Shown one piece after another: positions 52,036 to 60,819 of a DNA stretch of 64,000 bases; the first letter of the stretch is position 1; each line of letters begins with the position of its first letter. The DNA is taken from contig CBDFFM010000001.1 of NCBI GenBank assembly GCA_965246785.1, forward strand, positions 62,001-126,000, read 5' to 3'. A model generated the notes under the pieces. That model had not been told where the DNA came from, did not search any database, and saw only the letters and a list, made by a program, of their open reading frames with translations. Position numbers and translations under genes: made by a program. The DNA comes from UBA1952 sp965246785. GTDB taxonomy: Bacteria; Bacteroidota; Bacteroidia; Chitinophagales; Chitinophagaceae.

Positions 52036-52662
52036 TTATTGTGAAGCGTTTGTTATCAAAATTCCATCCCTTTTATTATTAGATACATGCGAAGTGTTCG
52101 CCTTAGCTGACCATTCCCGCTGCAGCAGCCCGTAATGAATGGAATTGCGGAAGACACCCTTGTGCAGGAAATCTTCTAAGAAGTGCGCTTCCTTGCGAAA
52201 GCCTGCATCTTCTGCCAGCTTGCCGGAAGCCTGATTGTCCTCGTCCATGATTGCCTCAATGCTGTTGAGCTTCAGCGTGTCAAAGCCGTACTTCAGCACA
52301 GCCGCCAGCGCCTCGCGCATGATACCCTTACGGTGCCAGGCACGGGCCAGCGAGTAGCCTACCTCGGCGCGGTAATGCTCCGGCGTAATGTTCACAAAGC
52401 CAATCATGCCGATGGCGGCCCCGGTTTCTTTCCATTCAATGGCCCAGTTGATACGCTCGCCCTTTTGAGTAAAGTCGTCTATCACTTCCAGCAGGGCTAA
52501 CACATCTGCCTCCGATTGCGCGAGCGGGCGCGGGATATAGCGCATCACTTCCGGGTCGGAGCGCATGAGAAATAGGTCGGCGGCATCTGAAGGTACGGGC
52601 CGGCGGAGCAGCAGGCGGGGCGTTTCCAGGACGGGAAAGGGATTGAAGGAAGGCGTAAGCAT
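52036..52662 (-). CDS. GNAT-family acetyltransferase (RimJ/RimL-like)
   Basis: The product is 208 residues. FPVLETPRLLLRRPVPSDAA is the typical RimJ/RimL start, with IGMIGFVNITPEHYRAEVGY and the acetyl-CoA loop ARAWHRKGIMREALAAVLKY (R/QxxGxG/A equivalent WHRKGI), then LNSIEAIMDEDNQASGKLAE and a final strand. It acetylates an N-terminal amine or small molecule; the substrate is unknown. Adjacent genes give no clue. Confidence 0.88.
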   Translation of the reverse strand: MLTPSFNPFPVLETPRLLLRRPVPSDAADLFLMRSDPEVMRYIPRPLAQSEADVLALLEVIDDFTQKGERINWAIEWKETGAAIGMIGFVNITPEHYRAEVGYSLARAWHRKGIMREALAAVLKYGFDTLKLNSIEAIMDEDNQASGKLAEDAGFRKEAHFLEDFLHKGVFRNSIHYGLLQREWSAKANTSHVSNNKRDGILITNASQ

Positions 52663-52740
52663 AAGGCGGCGAACTTATGTAAAATGCCGGTGTGGCCTTT
52701 GCATGGGATACCGGACAATCCTTTTAAGCAGCGGACACGC

Positions 52741-52748
52741 TACATTTG
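52741..52748 (+). promoter_or_regulatory. -7 promoter box (TACATTTG)
   Basis: Exact match to TAnnTTTG, 20 bases before the ATG at 52769. Confidence 0.5.
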
Positions 52749-52768
52749 ATTTCCTAATCAATCTTCCT

Positions 52769-53167
52769 ATGAGCAAGCTGGACGCCATCAAAAGCCTGTG
52801 GCAGCGCGCCAAGGCCGCCGATCATAATACCGAAAGCCTCAGCACTCTGCTGGCGGATTATACCCGGACGCTGAATGAAGTCATGGCTGACGGCGATGAT
52901 TACAACAGTCTCCGCCGCTTGCGCGAGGAGTTGCCCGACCTCCAGCGCCTCATTACAAAAAAGCATGACGCCATCCTGAAAGGCCGCCTGCAAGACGGCA
53001 TCGGCGCGCTGAAGAAAAAGGTGGAAGAAGTGGAAGCGCCGCCGCTTCCGGTAACCGAGGCGGAGGTGCCCGATGCGGGCGGTGCCGGCGAAACGATTGT
53101 ATCGTTACAAGAAGATGAAGCCCCGAAAAAGCCATTCCGGAATATGCCGAGCATTGGTATGGATTAA
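52769..53167 (+). CDS. Hypothetical helical protein (132 aa)
   Basis: The product is 132 residues from the ATG at 52769 (MSKLDAIKSLWQRAKAADHN). The frame extends far upstream, but a promoter box at 52741 and overlap with the convergent acetyltransferase make a later start likely. Mostly alpha-helical: heptad-like LSTLLADYTRTLNEVM and LRRLREELPDLQRLITKK, then an acidic Pro/Glu-rich C-terminus ending RNMPSIGMD. No family recognised. Cytoplasmic. Confidence 0.65.
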   Translation: MSKLDAIKSLWQRAKAADHNTESLSTLLADYTRTLNEVMADGDDYNSLRRLREELPDLQRLITKKHDAILKGRLQDGIGALKKKVEEVEAPPLPVTEAEVPDAGGAGETIVSLQEDEAPKKPFRNMPSIGMD

Positions 53168-53225
53168 GATATTTTTCACGCCATCATTCATTCCGCAAAC
53201 TTTTTTTGCGGCCTTCAATAAGCAC

Positions 53226-53672
53226 ATGAAAAAAATATTCTTCCCCGCCGCCATTGCGGCCATAGCCTTAGCCGCCACCGTAATGCCCTCTTGTAAGAAA
53301 AGCGACAGCAGCCCGTCCCGCGGCGAGATGCTGGTAGGCACTTGGAAGACCATCGAAACGGGCGCAGACTCAAACTTCAATGGCACTTGGGACGCCTCTG
53401 AGCATCGCGCAGCAACCGGCACCAGTGCGACGACTATCCAGTTCAATAGCGATGGCAACGGCACGACAAGCGCAACTTTGGGAGGCTTCCCCATTTCACT
53501 CCCTTTTCTGTGGAAGCTGATAAACGGCGATAATGACTTGCGCGCCATTACCAGCTACGCAGGATTGGTAGACACCAGCGTGGTAAATATCATTTCCCTC
53601 ACAAGTACAGACGGCATAGTTCGCAACCCAAACGTTACGCCGCCCAGCTATGCTGCCATCAAAAAGCAGTAA
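53226..53672 (+). CDS. Lipocalin-like lipoprotein (148 aa)
   Basis: The product is 148 residues. Signal MKKIFFPAAIAAIALAATVM, PSC with Cys23. The mature part has a lipocalin-like GTWKTIETGADSNFNGTWD opening, typical of small Bacteroidota lipoproteins that report a difference value, then ATTIQFNSDGNGTTSATLG and WKLINGDNDLRAI. The length fits the class. Probable surface or periplasmic lipoprotein; ligand unknown. A strong terminator follows at 53699. Confidence 0.75.
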   Translation: MKKIFFPAAIAAIALAATVMPSCKKSDSSPSRGEMLVGTWKTIETGADSNFNGTWDASEHRAATGTSATTIQFNSDGNGTTSATLGGFPISLPFLWKLINGDNDLRAITSYAGLVDTSVVNIISLTSTDGIVRNPNVTPPSYAAIKKQ

Positions 53673-53698
53673 TAATCAGATAACAGACTTTACCTCCT

Positions 53699-53733
53699 GA
53701 AAAGCCCTGCTCAGTTGAGCAGGGCTTTTTCTT
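53699..53733 (+). terminator. Terminator after the lipocalin-like lipoprotein
   Basis: Stem AAAGCCCTGCTCA/TGAGCAGGGCTTT with a tight loop and a TTTTT run. Confidence 0.9.
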
Positions 53734-53776
53734 TTCGTATTGCCAAATGATTCTCTTGTTTAATGCAGGCTGCGAT

Positions 53777-53784
53777 TATATTTG
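53777..53784 (+). promoter_or_regulatory. -7 promoter box (TATATTTG)
   Basis: Exact TAnnTTTG match ending only 3 bases before the ATG at 53788, so the mRNA start would fall at or inside the start codon region. Confidence 0.5.
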
Positions 53785-53787
53785 AGC

Positions 53788-54534
53788 ATGCAGCAAGGTG
53801 AATGGATAGCCGCTGAAGTAAGTATTGATATACAGGGCGTGCCGCTTCGGCTCAAGCTCAACGTGCCCAACTTTCCGGTGAAGCCGCAGGCAATGCTGCC
53901 GCTTTTTCAGGCGCTTTCCGATAAGTTCAGCAGTATTGGCGTGCAGGTGGCCGAGCGCAGCGGGCGCACCTTATCGTGCAAGGCCGGGTGCAGCGCCTGC
54001 TGCAGACAGCCGATACCGCTCTCCGAGATTGAAGTCTATTACATAGCCCAGCTTGTGAAGGCTATGCCGGAGCCGCGCCGCAGCGAGGTGAAAAACCGTT
54101 TTCAGCGCATCGCTACATCCCTTCACGAGAACGGCTGGTACGAGAAATTTGAATTGTGTGAAAATGAGCAGGCCTTTGAGGCGCTGATATTTGAATACAT
54201 GAGCCAGGTCATCCCGTGCCCCTTTCTGGAGGCGGACGCATGCTCCATTTATGCCCAGCGCCCCCTTATCTGCCGCGAATATATGGTTACCAGCCCGGCA
54301 GCCTTCTGCTCCGAGCCCGACCGCGAAGCAATAGCGCGGATTGAACTGCCTGCCTCTGCAACGCACGGCGCCTGTCGTGTAGGCCGCAGCAAAAACCTGT
54401 GGCGCAAGAACTTTCAAATCATGTCCTTCGCTCTGCTGTGGGCGGGGCAGTACCCGGAGCCTTTTACAGAAAAAACCGGCGAGGAATGGTTGCGGGAGTT
54501 TTTCGGCGCGGAAACGGCTGCCCAGGAGCAATAG
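53788..54534 (+). CDS. YkgJ-family cysteine-cluster protein
   Basis: The product is 248 residues from the ATG at 53788; a TTG two codons earlier overlaps the promoter box. The Cys cluster motif is CKAGCSACCRQPIPLSE (about residues 70-85, CxxxCxxCC) and later CPFLEADACSIYAQRPLICR with further cysteines, the zinc- or iron-sulfur-binding arrangement of the family. It was earlier called a zinc/iron-chelating domain. No signal peptide. Function unknown; several members are linked to redox or radical enzymes. Confidence 0.88.
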   Translation: MQQGEWIAAEVSIDIQGVPLRLKLNVPNFPVKPQAMLPLFQALSDKFSSIGVQVAERSGRTLSCKAGCSACCRQPIPLSEIEVYYIAQLVKAMPEPRRSEVKNRFQRIATSLHENGWYEKFELCENEQAFEALIFEYMSQVIPCPFLEADACSIYAQRPLICREYMVTSPAAFCSEPDREAIARIELPASATHGACRVGRSKNLWRKNFQIMSFALLWAGQYPEPFTEKTGEEWLREFFGAETAAQEQ

Positions 54535-54535
54535 G

Positions 54536-54928
54536 CTATTGCGCAGCAGCCTGCCTGACCACCACGCGGTAGCCCTGGCCATCGCGCTTTACCTTCATCG
54601 GGTCAATGCGGTATTTGCCGTCGGCATCGCGCCGCAAGGCATGGTTGACATTAATGGCGGCGTCCAGCCAAAGGGTGTCACGAGTGCGGGTGTTTACGTA
54701 ATATTCGGCGGCGAAGAGGTCGTCGCGGTTATAGACCTCGTTGAGGCCATCGTAGATGAAGTGGAACTGCTTGCCGGTGTTCAGGTCAAGATAGGCATCA
54801 GTTTCGGAGAGCTTCGCGGGCCGGGCGGCAGTTCCGGTTGCCTCCTGCCTGTTGTCCGCCTGTACGCTTTGCGGGGCAGTCAGCGTGAGCAGTGCTGCCG
54901 TCAGAATAATGATTGTCTTACGCCTCAT
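54536..54928 (-). CDS. Small exported hypothetical protein (130 aa)
   Basis: The product is 130 residues from the ATG at 54928 (MRRKTIIILTAALLTLTAPQ, signal cleavage after SVQA). The mature part carries YLDLNTGKQFHFIYDGLNEV, AAEYYVNTRTRDTLWLDAAI and a basic KVKRDGQGYRVVVRQ tail. The family is not recognised. Its stop sits one base after the stop of the convergent YkgJ gene. Confidence 0.72.
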   Translation of the reverse strand: MRRKTIIILTAALLTLTAPQSVQADNRQEATGTAARPAKLSETDAYLDLNTGKQFHFIYDGLNEVYNRDDLFAAEYYVNTRTRDTLWLDAAINVNHALRRDADGKYRIDPMKVKRDGQGYRVVVRQAAAQ

Positions 54929-55113
54929 TTCAGTGCTTGGGTTTAGGTCGTCTTCCTTCTTCGGGAGGATACGTTTGCGAAAATAATCTGTCGCGAAGAA
55001 TAACGTGGTGAGGAAAGGGTTAATTGCATCATTGTTGCAGGTTCTCGCGAACGCGGACATCTGTGTAACCTTTCAATGCCGGCCCAGTCTAAGCGCGGTA
55101 GTCCATTTTTCTT

Positions 55114-56496
55114 ATGAAGTACTTTTTACGACTTATCCTGCTCTCCCTTTTCGCCGCAGGCGGCCTTAAAACCGCTGCCGCCCGTGCAATCGTGTATCAT
55201 CCCGGCATCTATTGCCTCGGCGCTACCGACCAGGCCATTCCATCCGCCGACTATGATTCTGCCTACGTGAGCGGCGGCGCGGTGCGCGTAAGCTGGGCAC
55301 TGCTGGAGCCTGCTGAGGGCAGCTACGACTGGTCTTATCTTGACCAGGAAATTGCTACGGCGCGGAGCCATGGCAAATACATTTCTATCTTTTTCGGCGG
55401 CGCGTTTAAGTCGCCCGCATGGCTTTTGAATAATCCGGCCATTCACTTTTTTGTGTTCCAGAATGGTACGCAAACGGTCAGGACGCCGCTGCCTTATGAT
55501 TCCGTTTATCTGGCCAAGCTTTGCCGCTTCATCACCGCCTTCGGCGCACGCTACCGCGACAGCGCCACCGTAGCTTACGTGCGCGGCGCCACCGAATCCG
55601 TGACGCAAGGCTGGGGCCTGCCGGGCATTGACACCGCCGGGCGCACGCTGGCCGGCTACTATCACTACACCACCGATACGCTCCTCCACGCCATGCAGCG
55701 CGTGCTGGACACCTTCATGAAGGCCTTCCCTGCTACGCCGGAATGGATTGAAGTAGGCAAGCTGCCTTTTGACACGCTTGGCGGGCATCACGACATTTAC
55801 ACCGGCGAGCAGATTGCCGCTTATGGCTTCGCGAAGTATCCTGACCGTTTCAACGTTTGGCGCGAGGATTTCAATGCCTGCTTTCCGTTGCCGCCGGATA
55901 CGTTGGGCATCCCGAGGGGCTTCCGCAACAGCTATTGGCACATTCTCTGGGAGCATCCCTGCCACAATGGTGCGCAGGCCGTCTGGAACCTGCAGGATGT
56001 GAGTTGTACCACTGTGCCCCGCATGGATATGTGCGACCCGGCCCAATGCTCCAAGGATACGGTGCTGTGGCGGGCGGCGCGGCGCACCCTGCGCTACGGC
56101 ATGACTTACTTAGAGATTTATGCGGGGGATATACAAACCTTATCGCTGAACCATACGCTTCAAAAAGTGGCGGACAGCCTGGCAGCGAATGCCGCGGCCT
56201 GCTATGGCAGGAGCACGGGCGTTGGGAATGCCAGCAGCCGGCCGGGAGCTTTTGCCTGGAATGTGTATCCGAATCCGGCCGCGACAGAGGTATGGATTGA
56301 AGCGGCCTTTGCCGGCAATGCCGCCTTGCAGCTTCAAATGCACGATATGACCGGGCGGATAATCAAGACGATTCCCCTGTCTGCAAACAAGCGGATAGGT
56401 ATGGATATCTCCGGGCTTCCGGAAGGTGTGTATATGCTGGAGCTTCAGGGCGGCGGGACTGTTTATGGCGTGAGGCGTTTGTGCGTAGTGCGGTAG
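55114..56496 (+). CDS. T9SS-exported glycoside-hydrolase-like protein (GH42-type TIM barrel)
   Basis: The product is 460 residues. Sec signal (LILLSLFAAGGLKTAAARA), then a TIM-barrel domain with the GH42/GH5-like pattern VRVSWALLEPAEGSYDWSYLD, KYISIFFGGAFKSPAWLL and ATVAYVRGATESVTQGWGLP, where the Glu in GATE is a candidate acid/base; HPCHNGAQ and ARRTLRYGMTYLEIYAGD supply the last strands, with Glu in YLEIY as possible nucleophile. The last about 80 residues (AWNVYPNPAATEVWIEAAFA, MTGRIIKTIP, GLPEGVYMLELQGGG) are the T9SS type A sorting domain. Carbohydrate target unknown. Confidence 0.82.
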   Translation: MKYFLRLILLSLFAAGGLKTAAARAIVYHPGIYCLGATDQAIPSADYDSAYVSGGAVRVSWALLEPAEGSYDWSYLDQEIATARSHGKYISIFFGGAFKSPAWLLNNPAIHFFVFQNGTQTVRTPLPYDSVYLAKLCRFITAFGARYRDSATVAYVRGATESVTQGWGLPGIDTAGRTLAGYYHYTTDTLLHAMQRVLDTFMKAFPATPEWIEVGKLPFDTLGGHHDIYTGEQIAAYGFAKYPDRFNVWREDFNACFPLPPDTLGIPRGFRNSYWHILWEHPCHNGAQAVWNLQDVSCTTVPRMDMCDPAQCSKDTVLWRAARRTLRYGMTYLEIYAGDIQTLSLNHTLQKVADSLAANAAACYGRSTGVGNASSRPGAFAWNVYPNPAATEVWIEAAFAGNAALQLQMHDMTGRIIKTIPLSANKRIGMDISGLPEGVYMLELQGGGTVYGVRRLCVVR

Positions 56497-56515
56497 GCAT
56501 TATCACCGGAAGAGG

Positions 56516-56642
56516 CCCCGTAAACTGACCCAAAGGGGGCATATAATCACCTGAAGACGCCATGTAACGACCGGGAGAGGTCATAAAATGACTGGGAGGG
56601 GTCGTGAAAGGACTGAGAGGGGCCATGTAAGGCGAAAATGTG
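56516..56642. repeat. Tandem array of degenerate 21-bp units
   Basis: Units starting GCCATGTAACGACCGGGAG (56559), GTCATAAAATGACTGGGAG (56580), GTCGTGAAAGGACTGAGAG (56601) and GCCATGTAAGGC (56622) are 21 bases apart, with two weaker units before. No gene in this stretch. Confidence 0.75.
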
Positions 56643-56750
56643 TGCCCTCCGGGTGATTTTTCCAGCCAGTCGGTGCGGCGCCGGCTGAGGCGCGGCAAGG
56701 TGCACAGCCGCCTGTGCCGCACTACGATGCAGCCTGTGGCAGCCGCGCCC

Positions 56751-56758
56751 TACCTTGC
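56751..56758 (+). promoter_or_regulatory. Putative -7 promoter box (TACCTTGC)
   Basis: Resembles TAnnTTTG and ends 4 bases before the ATG at 56763, supporting that start and a leaderless transcript. Confidence 0.35.
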
Positions 56759-56762
56759 ATCC

Positions 56763-57410
56763 ATGCCCCTTTACAAAGAATGGGAGCCGGCCCGCCATAC
56801 CCTTGCCGCCATCTGGCACATAGAAGAGCTGGAAGCCTACTTCAGTCACAAAACCGGCATTACCCCCGCCATCAGGCACCCCCGCAAGCGCATAGAGTAC
56901 CTCTGCGGCCGCTACCTGTTGCAGCACCTGCGCCAAGACTTCCCCCTCCGCCACATAGCGCCCGATGCGCACGACAAGCCCCGCCTACCTGACAATCGCT
57001 ACTTCTTCAGCATCTCCCACTCCCATCCCTACGTAGCAGCCATCATTTCAGATAAGGAAGAGTGCGGGATAGACATTCAAGTCTGGAAAGACAATATCGC
57101 TGACATCGCCCACATGTATCTCTCCGAAGCGGAGCAGGCCATTTGCAATGACGCACAGCTCATGACCCTTGCATGGACAGCCAAAGAAGCTGCCTACAAA
57201 TGGTGGGGCCGCCGCGGCGCAGGCTTTATCCGCGACCTGCCCATTCATAGCCTGTGGCCCGAAGCGTCAACAAATTTTCCACAAGGCATTTATACGGATT
57301 ACAGCATCGGGATGGAATGCTTCGGCCATCCCATAGGCGTTAAGGCATTGCTGTATAAGCACTTTGCGATAAGCCTCATCGCGCAGGAACGCCCCGCAGA
57401 CGTCGAATGA
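56763..57410 (+). CDS. 4'-phosphopantetheinyl transferase (Sfp-type)
   Basis: The product is 215 residues from the ATG at 56763; upstream in-frame starts exist but would put the promoter box inside the gene. It transfers phosphopantetheine from CoA to carrier proteins. The metal-binding motif GIDIQVWKDNI (about residues 102-112) and the WTAKEAAYKWWGRRG motif (about 137-151) are intact, with FSISHSHPYVAAII before them. The N-terminal RIEYLCGRYLLQHL is typical of Bacteroidota members. Carrier protein target (fatty acid or secondary metabolite) unknown. Confidence 0.9.
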   Translation: MPLYKEWEPARHTLAAIWHIEELEAYFSHKTGITPAIRHPRKRIEYLCGRYLLQHLRQDFPLRHIAPDAHDKPRLPDNRYFFSISHSHPYVAAIISDKEECGIDIQVWKDNIADIAHMYLSEAEQAICNDAQLMTLAWTAKEAAYKWWGRRGAGFIRDLPIHSLWPEASTNFPQGIYTDYSIGMECFGHPIGVKALLYKHFAISLIAQERPADVE

Positions 57411-57504
57411 TGATTTGATGTAATGTTGATAATCTTAGCGAAAGCGAATAATTACTGTAGGATTTCTCCTAAAAAACTTTTCTTTGCAAAAATCTTAATC
57501 AATC

Positions 57505-59694
57505 ATGGGCGCACGTTTTCCAGCACTTCAGGAATACCGCAATGAGGAGAAGAAAATCTCCCATTACAACGGCAAAAAGGTTACAGCCATGTTTGCCGGC
57601 AACGTTTTCTCCAACAAAGCCATGCGCGAGTGGCTGAGCGACGAGGCCTTCAAGAGCCTTTCCGCCTCCGCCAAAAACGGCACCCGCCTTGACCGCCGCA
57701 TGGCCGACCAGATTGCCTCCGGCATGAAGGCCTGGTCTGAGGAAAAAGGCGTGACGCACTTTACCCACTGGTTTCAGCCGCTGACCGGCACCACCGCCGA
57801 GAAGCACGACTCCTTTTTCACGATTAAAAGCGACGGCACGGCCATTGAGTTGTTTGACGGCGACGCCCTCATCCAGCAGGAGCCGGACGCGTCGTCTTTC
57901 CCCAACGGCGGCATCCGTGCCACATTTGAGGCCCGCGGCTACACCGCCTGGGACCCAAGCTCGCCGGCCTTTATCATGGAGACGGGCTTTGGCAAGACGC
58001 TCTGCATCCCTACCATCTTTATAGCATACTCCGGCGAAAGCTTAGACCACAAAGCGCCCCTGCTGAAAAGCATCGCAGCGCTGAATAAGGCGGCTGTAGA
58101 TGTAGCGCAGTATTTTGATAAGAATGTAACCAAGGTGACGGCAACGCTGGGCTGGGAGCAGGAGTACTTTGTAATTGACGAAGCCCTCGCTAATGCCCGC
58201 CCCGACCTCGTGATGTGTGGCCGTACGTTGATAGGTCACAGCCCGGCTAAGGGTCAGCAGTTGGAAGACCACTATTTTGGCTCTATTCCAGAGCGCGTGT
58301 TTGCCTTCATGCAGGATTTTGAGCAGGAGTCTTATAAGCTCGGCATCCCGCTGCGCACGCGGCACAATGAGGTAGCGCCCGGCCAGTTTGAGTGCGCGCC
58401 GATTTTTGAAGAATGCAACATCGCCGTTGACCACAACAGCCTGCTGATGGACGTGATGGCCCGCGTAGCCAAGCGCCACAAGCTGAAGGTGCTGCTGCAC
58501 GAAAAGCCATTCGCAGGCGTGAACGGCTCCGGCAAGCACAACAACTGGAGCCTTGCTACGGACACCGGCGTGAACCTCCTCGCCCCCGGCAAGACGCCGC
58601 GCACCAATCTCATGTTCCTCACCTTCTTCGTCAATACGATTAAGGCGGTGCATGATTATGCGGACTTGCTGCGCGCCTCTATCGCCTCCGCCGGCAACGA
58701 CCACCGCCTGGGCGCGAATGAAGCGCCCCCCGCCATCATCTCCGCCTACCTCGGCTCTTATCTGAGCAAGGTGCTGGACGAAGTGGAGGAGCGTGTGAAA
58801 GACAAGTTTGATGAGCAGGACGAAGCCATCCTGAAGCTGGACATCCACAAGCAAATCCCGGAGCTGCTGATGGACAATACCGACCGCAACCGGACTTCTC
58901 CTTTCGCTTTTACGGGGAATAAGTTTGAGTTCCGCGCGGTAGGTTCTTCCGCCAATTGCGCCGGGCCTATGACGGTGCTCAACACCATTGTAGCCGAGAC
59001 GCTGAAGCAATTCAAGAACGAGGTAGACAACCTCATGGGCAAGGGCGAGAAAAAGGAAATCGCCATCCTGCACGTGCTGCGCGCTTACATCGCTTCTTCC
59101 AAGAAAATCCGTTTTGAAGGCGATAACTACAGCGCTGAATGGGCTGATGAAGCAGCCAAGCGCGGCCTCTCCAACTTCAAGACCACACCGGAAGCGCTGG
59201 ACGCCTACATCAGCGAAGCGGCCAAGCACGTCTTCTATTCCAACGGCATCTTCTCTGAGCGCGAGCTGGAGGCCCGCCACGAAATCATGCTGGAAGAGTA
59301 CGTGAAGAAGGTGCAGATTGAAGCCCGCATCCTCGGCTACCTCGCCACCAACCATGTGCTGCCCGCGGCCATAGAATACCAGAACAAGCTGATTGAAAAC
59401 ATCCGCGGCCTGAAAGACATCGGCCTGCCGGAAGAAGCCTTCCGCGCGCAGAAGAATCTCGCCGCCATGATATCCGGCGACATTCAGGCCATCAATGACG
59501 CCGTTGAAGCCATGATTGAAGCCCGTAAGCAGGCGAATGAAGAAGCTTCCATGCACGAGCGCGCCTCCATGTACTGCCATGACGTGAAGAGCTACTTTGA
59601 CACCATCCGCCACCACGCCGACAAGCTGGAACTGGTGGTTGAAGACAAGCTCTGGCCGCTGCCCAAGTACCGCGAGCTGCTCTACCTCCGCTAA
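57505..59694 (+). CDS. glnN: Type III glutamine synthetase
   Basis: The product is 729 residues, the GSIII size, clearly different from 470-residue GSI. It makes glutamine from glutamate, ammonia and ATP, probably as the main ammonia assimilation enzyme. Early signature VFSNKAMREWLSDEAFKSL, then THFTHWFQPLTGTTAEKHDS, GWEQEYFVIDEALANARPDL (glutamate/metal ligands), RHNEVAPGQFECAPIFEECN, NGSGKHNNWSLATDTGVNLL and a DNTDRNRTSPFAFTGNKFEF RAVGSS active-site block. The C-terminal helical extension (about residues 580-729) is GSIII-specific. Confidence 0.97.
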   Translation: MGARFPALQEYRNEEKKISHYNGKKVTAMFAGNVFSNKAMREWLSDEAFKSLSASAKNGTRLDRRMADQIASGMKAWSEEKGVTHFTHWFQPLTGTTAEKHDSFFTIKSDGTAIELFDGDALIQQEPDASSFPNGGIRATFEARGYTAWDPSSPAFIMETGFGKTLCIPTIFIAYSGESLDHKAPLLKSIAALNKAAVDVAQYFDKNVTKVTATLGWEQEYFVIDEALANARPDLVMCGRTLIGHSPAKGQQLEDHYFGSIPERVFAFMQDFEQESYKLGIPLRTRHNEVAPGQFECAPIFEECNIAVDHNSLLMDVMARVAKRHKLKVLLHEKPFAGVNGSGKHNNWSLATDTGVNLLAPGKTPRTNLMFLTFFVNTIKAVHDYADLLRASIASAGNDHRLGANEAPPAIISAYLGSYLSKVLDEVEERVKDKFDEQDEAILKLDIHKQIPELLMDNTDRNRTSPFAFTGNKFEFRAVGSSANCAGPMTVLNTIVAETLKQFKNEVDNLMGKGEKKEIAILHVLRAYIASSKKIRFEGDNYSAEWADEAAKRGLSNFKTTPEALDAYISEAAKHVFYSNGIFSERELEARHEIMLEEYVKKVQIEARILGYLATNHVLPAAIEYQNKLIENIRGLKDIGLPEEAFRAQKNLAAMISGDIQAINDAVEAMIEARKQANEEASMHERASMYCHDVKSYFDTIRHHADKLELVVEDKLWPLPKYRELLYLR

Positions 59695-60140
59695 TCAATA
59701 AATGATAAATAAAGAGCGCCCTGTATGGGGGGTAAAAGGATTGATTAAAAAGAATGAATGATTATATAAAGCGCAAAATTTGCGCAGAATCCGCACTGGT
59801 GGCGGGTTTCAGCCTTTAAAATGTGGATAACTGCGGCGTGAACGCGGACAATATGAATTATTAATGCCGGGAATTAGGTTCTATTCGCGGCGAATTAATT
59901 ACCTATCATTTGCGCCGGTTGGCACTTATTGCTTCCATTGATGCGGGCTAAGGTAGCGGAATGCCGCTATTAGCGGGCATTACAGCCGATTTGTGGCACT
60001 TGGCAAGCTGCGCCACAGCTCGCTCGTTTTCTGCGCCTCTATTGGCCCTTTGCCTGCCTGCGTAGGAGATGCAAGGCGCGGGCTGTTTGACATTGTGCAA
60101 CGCCGGAAGGCGCTTAAAGGCGCTGATAGTCAGCGGTAAG
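59695..60140. other. Non-coding boundary region between glnN and the Mu-like element
   Basis: No gene. The element's left end should lie here or close to 60141, but no terminal TG/CA pair with a target duplication could be identified from one end only. Confidence 0.45.
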
Positions 60141-60222
60141 GTGTATCAGTTTCCCCGCCCAATTTGAAACTGATACACAAACTGATACAAAAACCTTTAG
60201 AATTTGCTCCGAAATGTATCAG
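60141..60222. repeat. Cluster of four TGTATCAG boxes, including a 13-bp inverted repeat
   Basis: GTGTATCAGTTTC (60141-60153) and GAAACTGATACAC (60166-60178) are exact reverse complements; ACTGATACA follows at 60181 and TGTATCAG at 60215. Spacing is close to two to three helical turns. Candidate transposase end-binding sites or iterons. Confidence 0.7.
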
Positions 60223-60819
60223 GTATGGCCCCGAAAAAATGCAAATTCTCCCGTTGAAAGTTGCGAAATTTTCTTTCGCCTTATTTGACAGAAAACAAAG
60301 AGAAGGTGAGGGCCGAAAGCCGTGCCCACAGCGGAATAGCGCGAAATTTAAGGTGTAAAAGGGCTTTGAAATTTTTGGCCCTTGAAATTGACGAATGTGG
60401 CGGGATAAATGCCTGATTAAGCTTGTAACAGCCTAAAACAGCTCCGAAAAGAGGGGGTAAAATGCAAGGCACCTGCTTAGCGCAAGTGGCCGGATACCGT
60501 CCATTTTTGCAGGAAAAGTAGCTGAAGCACAGGGGGTATTTGCAGAAAATCAAGCAGTCAATCCGCTGAAAGCCGCGCTGGTGCTACATTCGGGCGGAAA
60601 TGCGGGTAATTATACCTCTGATACGTGTTTTGATGTGGCAGATGGCCCTAAATGATGGCTATAAGTACCCCAAAATGCACCTAAAACACGCGATAAACAG
60701 GGTTTTTTGCCCCTTTTTTACGCGATAAAGAAACATTACCCGCTATTAATCAGTGAGTTAATGAAAAAAGCGGGTGGGAAATCGCGGAAAATCGGCTGAA
60801 AGCCTTGCTGGTTGTAGCT
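60223..60819. other. Non-coding leader region of the Mu-like element
   Basis: No convincing gene. A further TGATACGTG occurs at 60619. Two direct repeats of ATC(C/G)GCTGAAAGCC..GCTGGT lie at 60561-60581 and 60791-60811, possible transposase or repressor sites. Confidence 0.45.
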
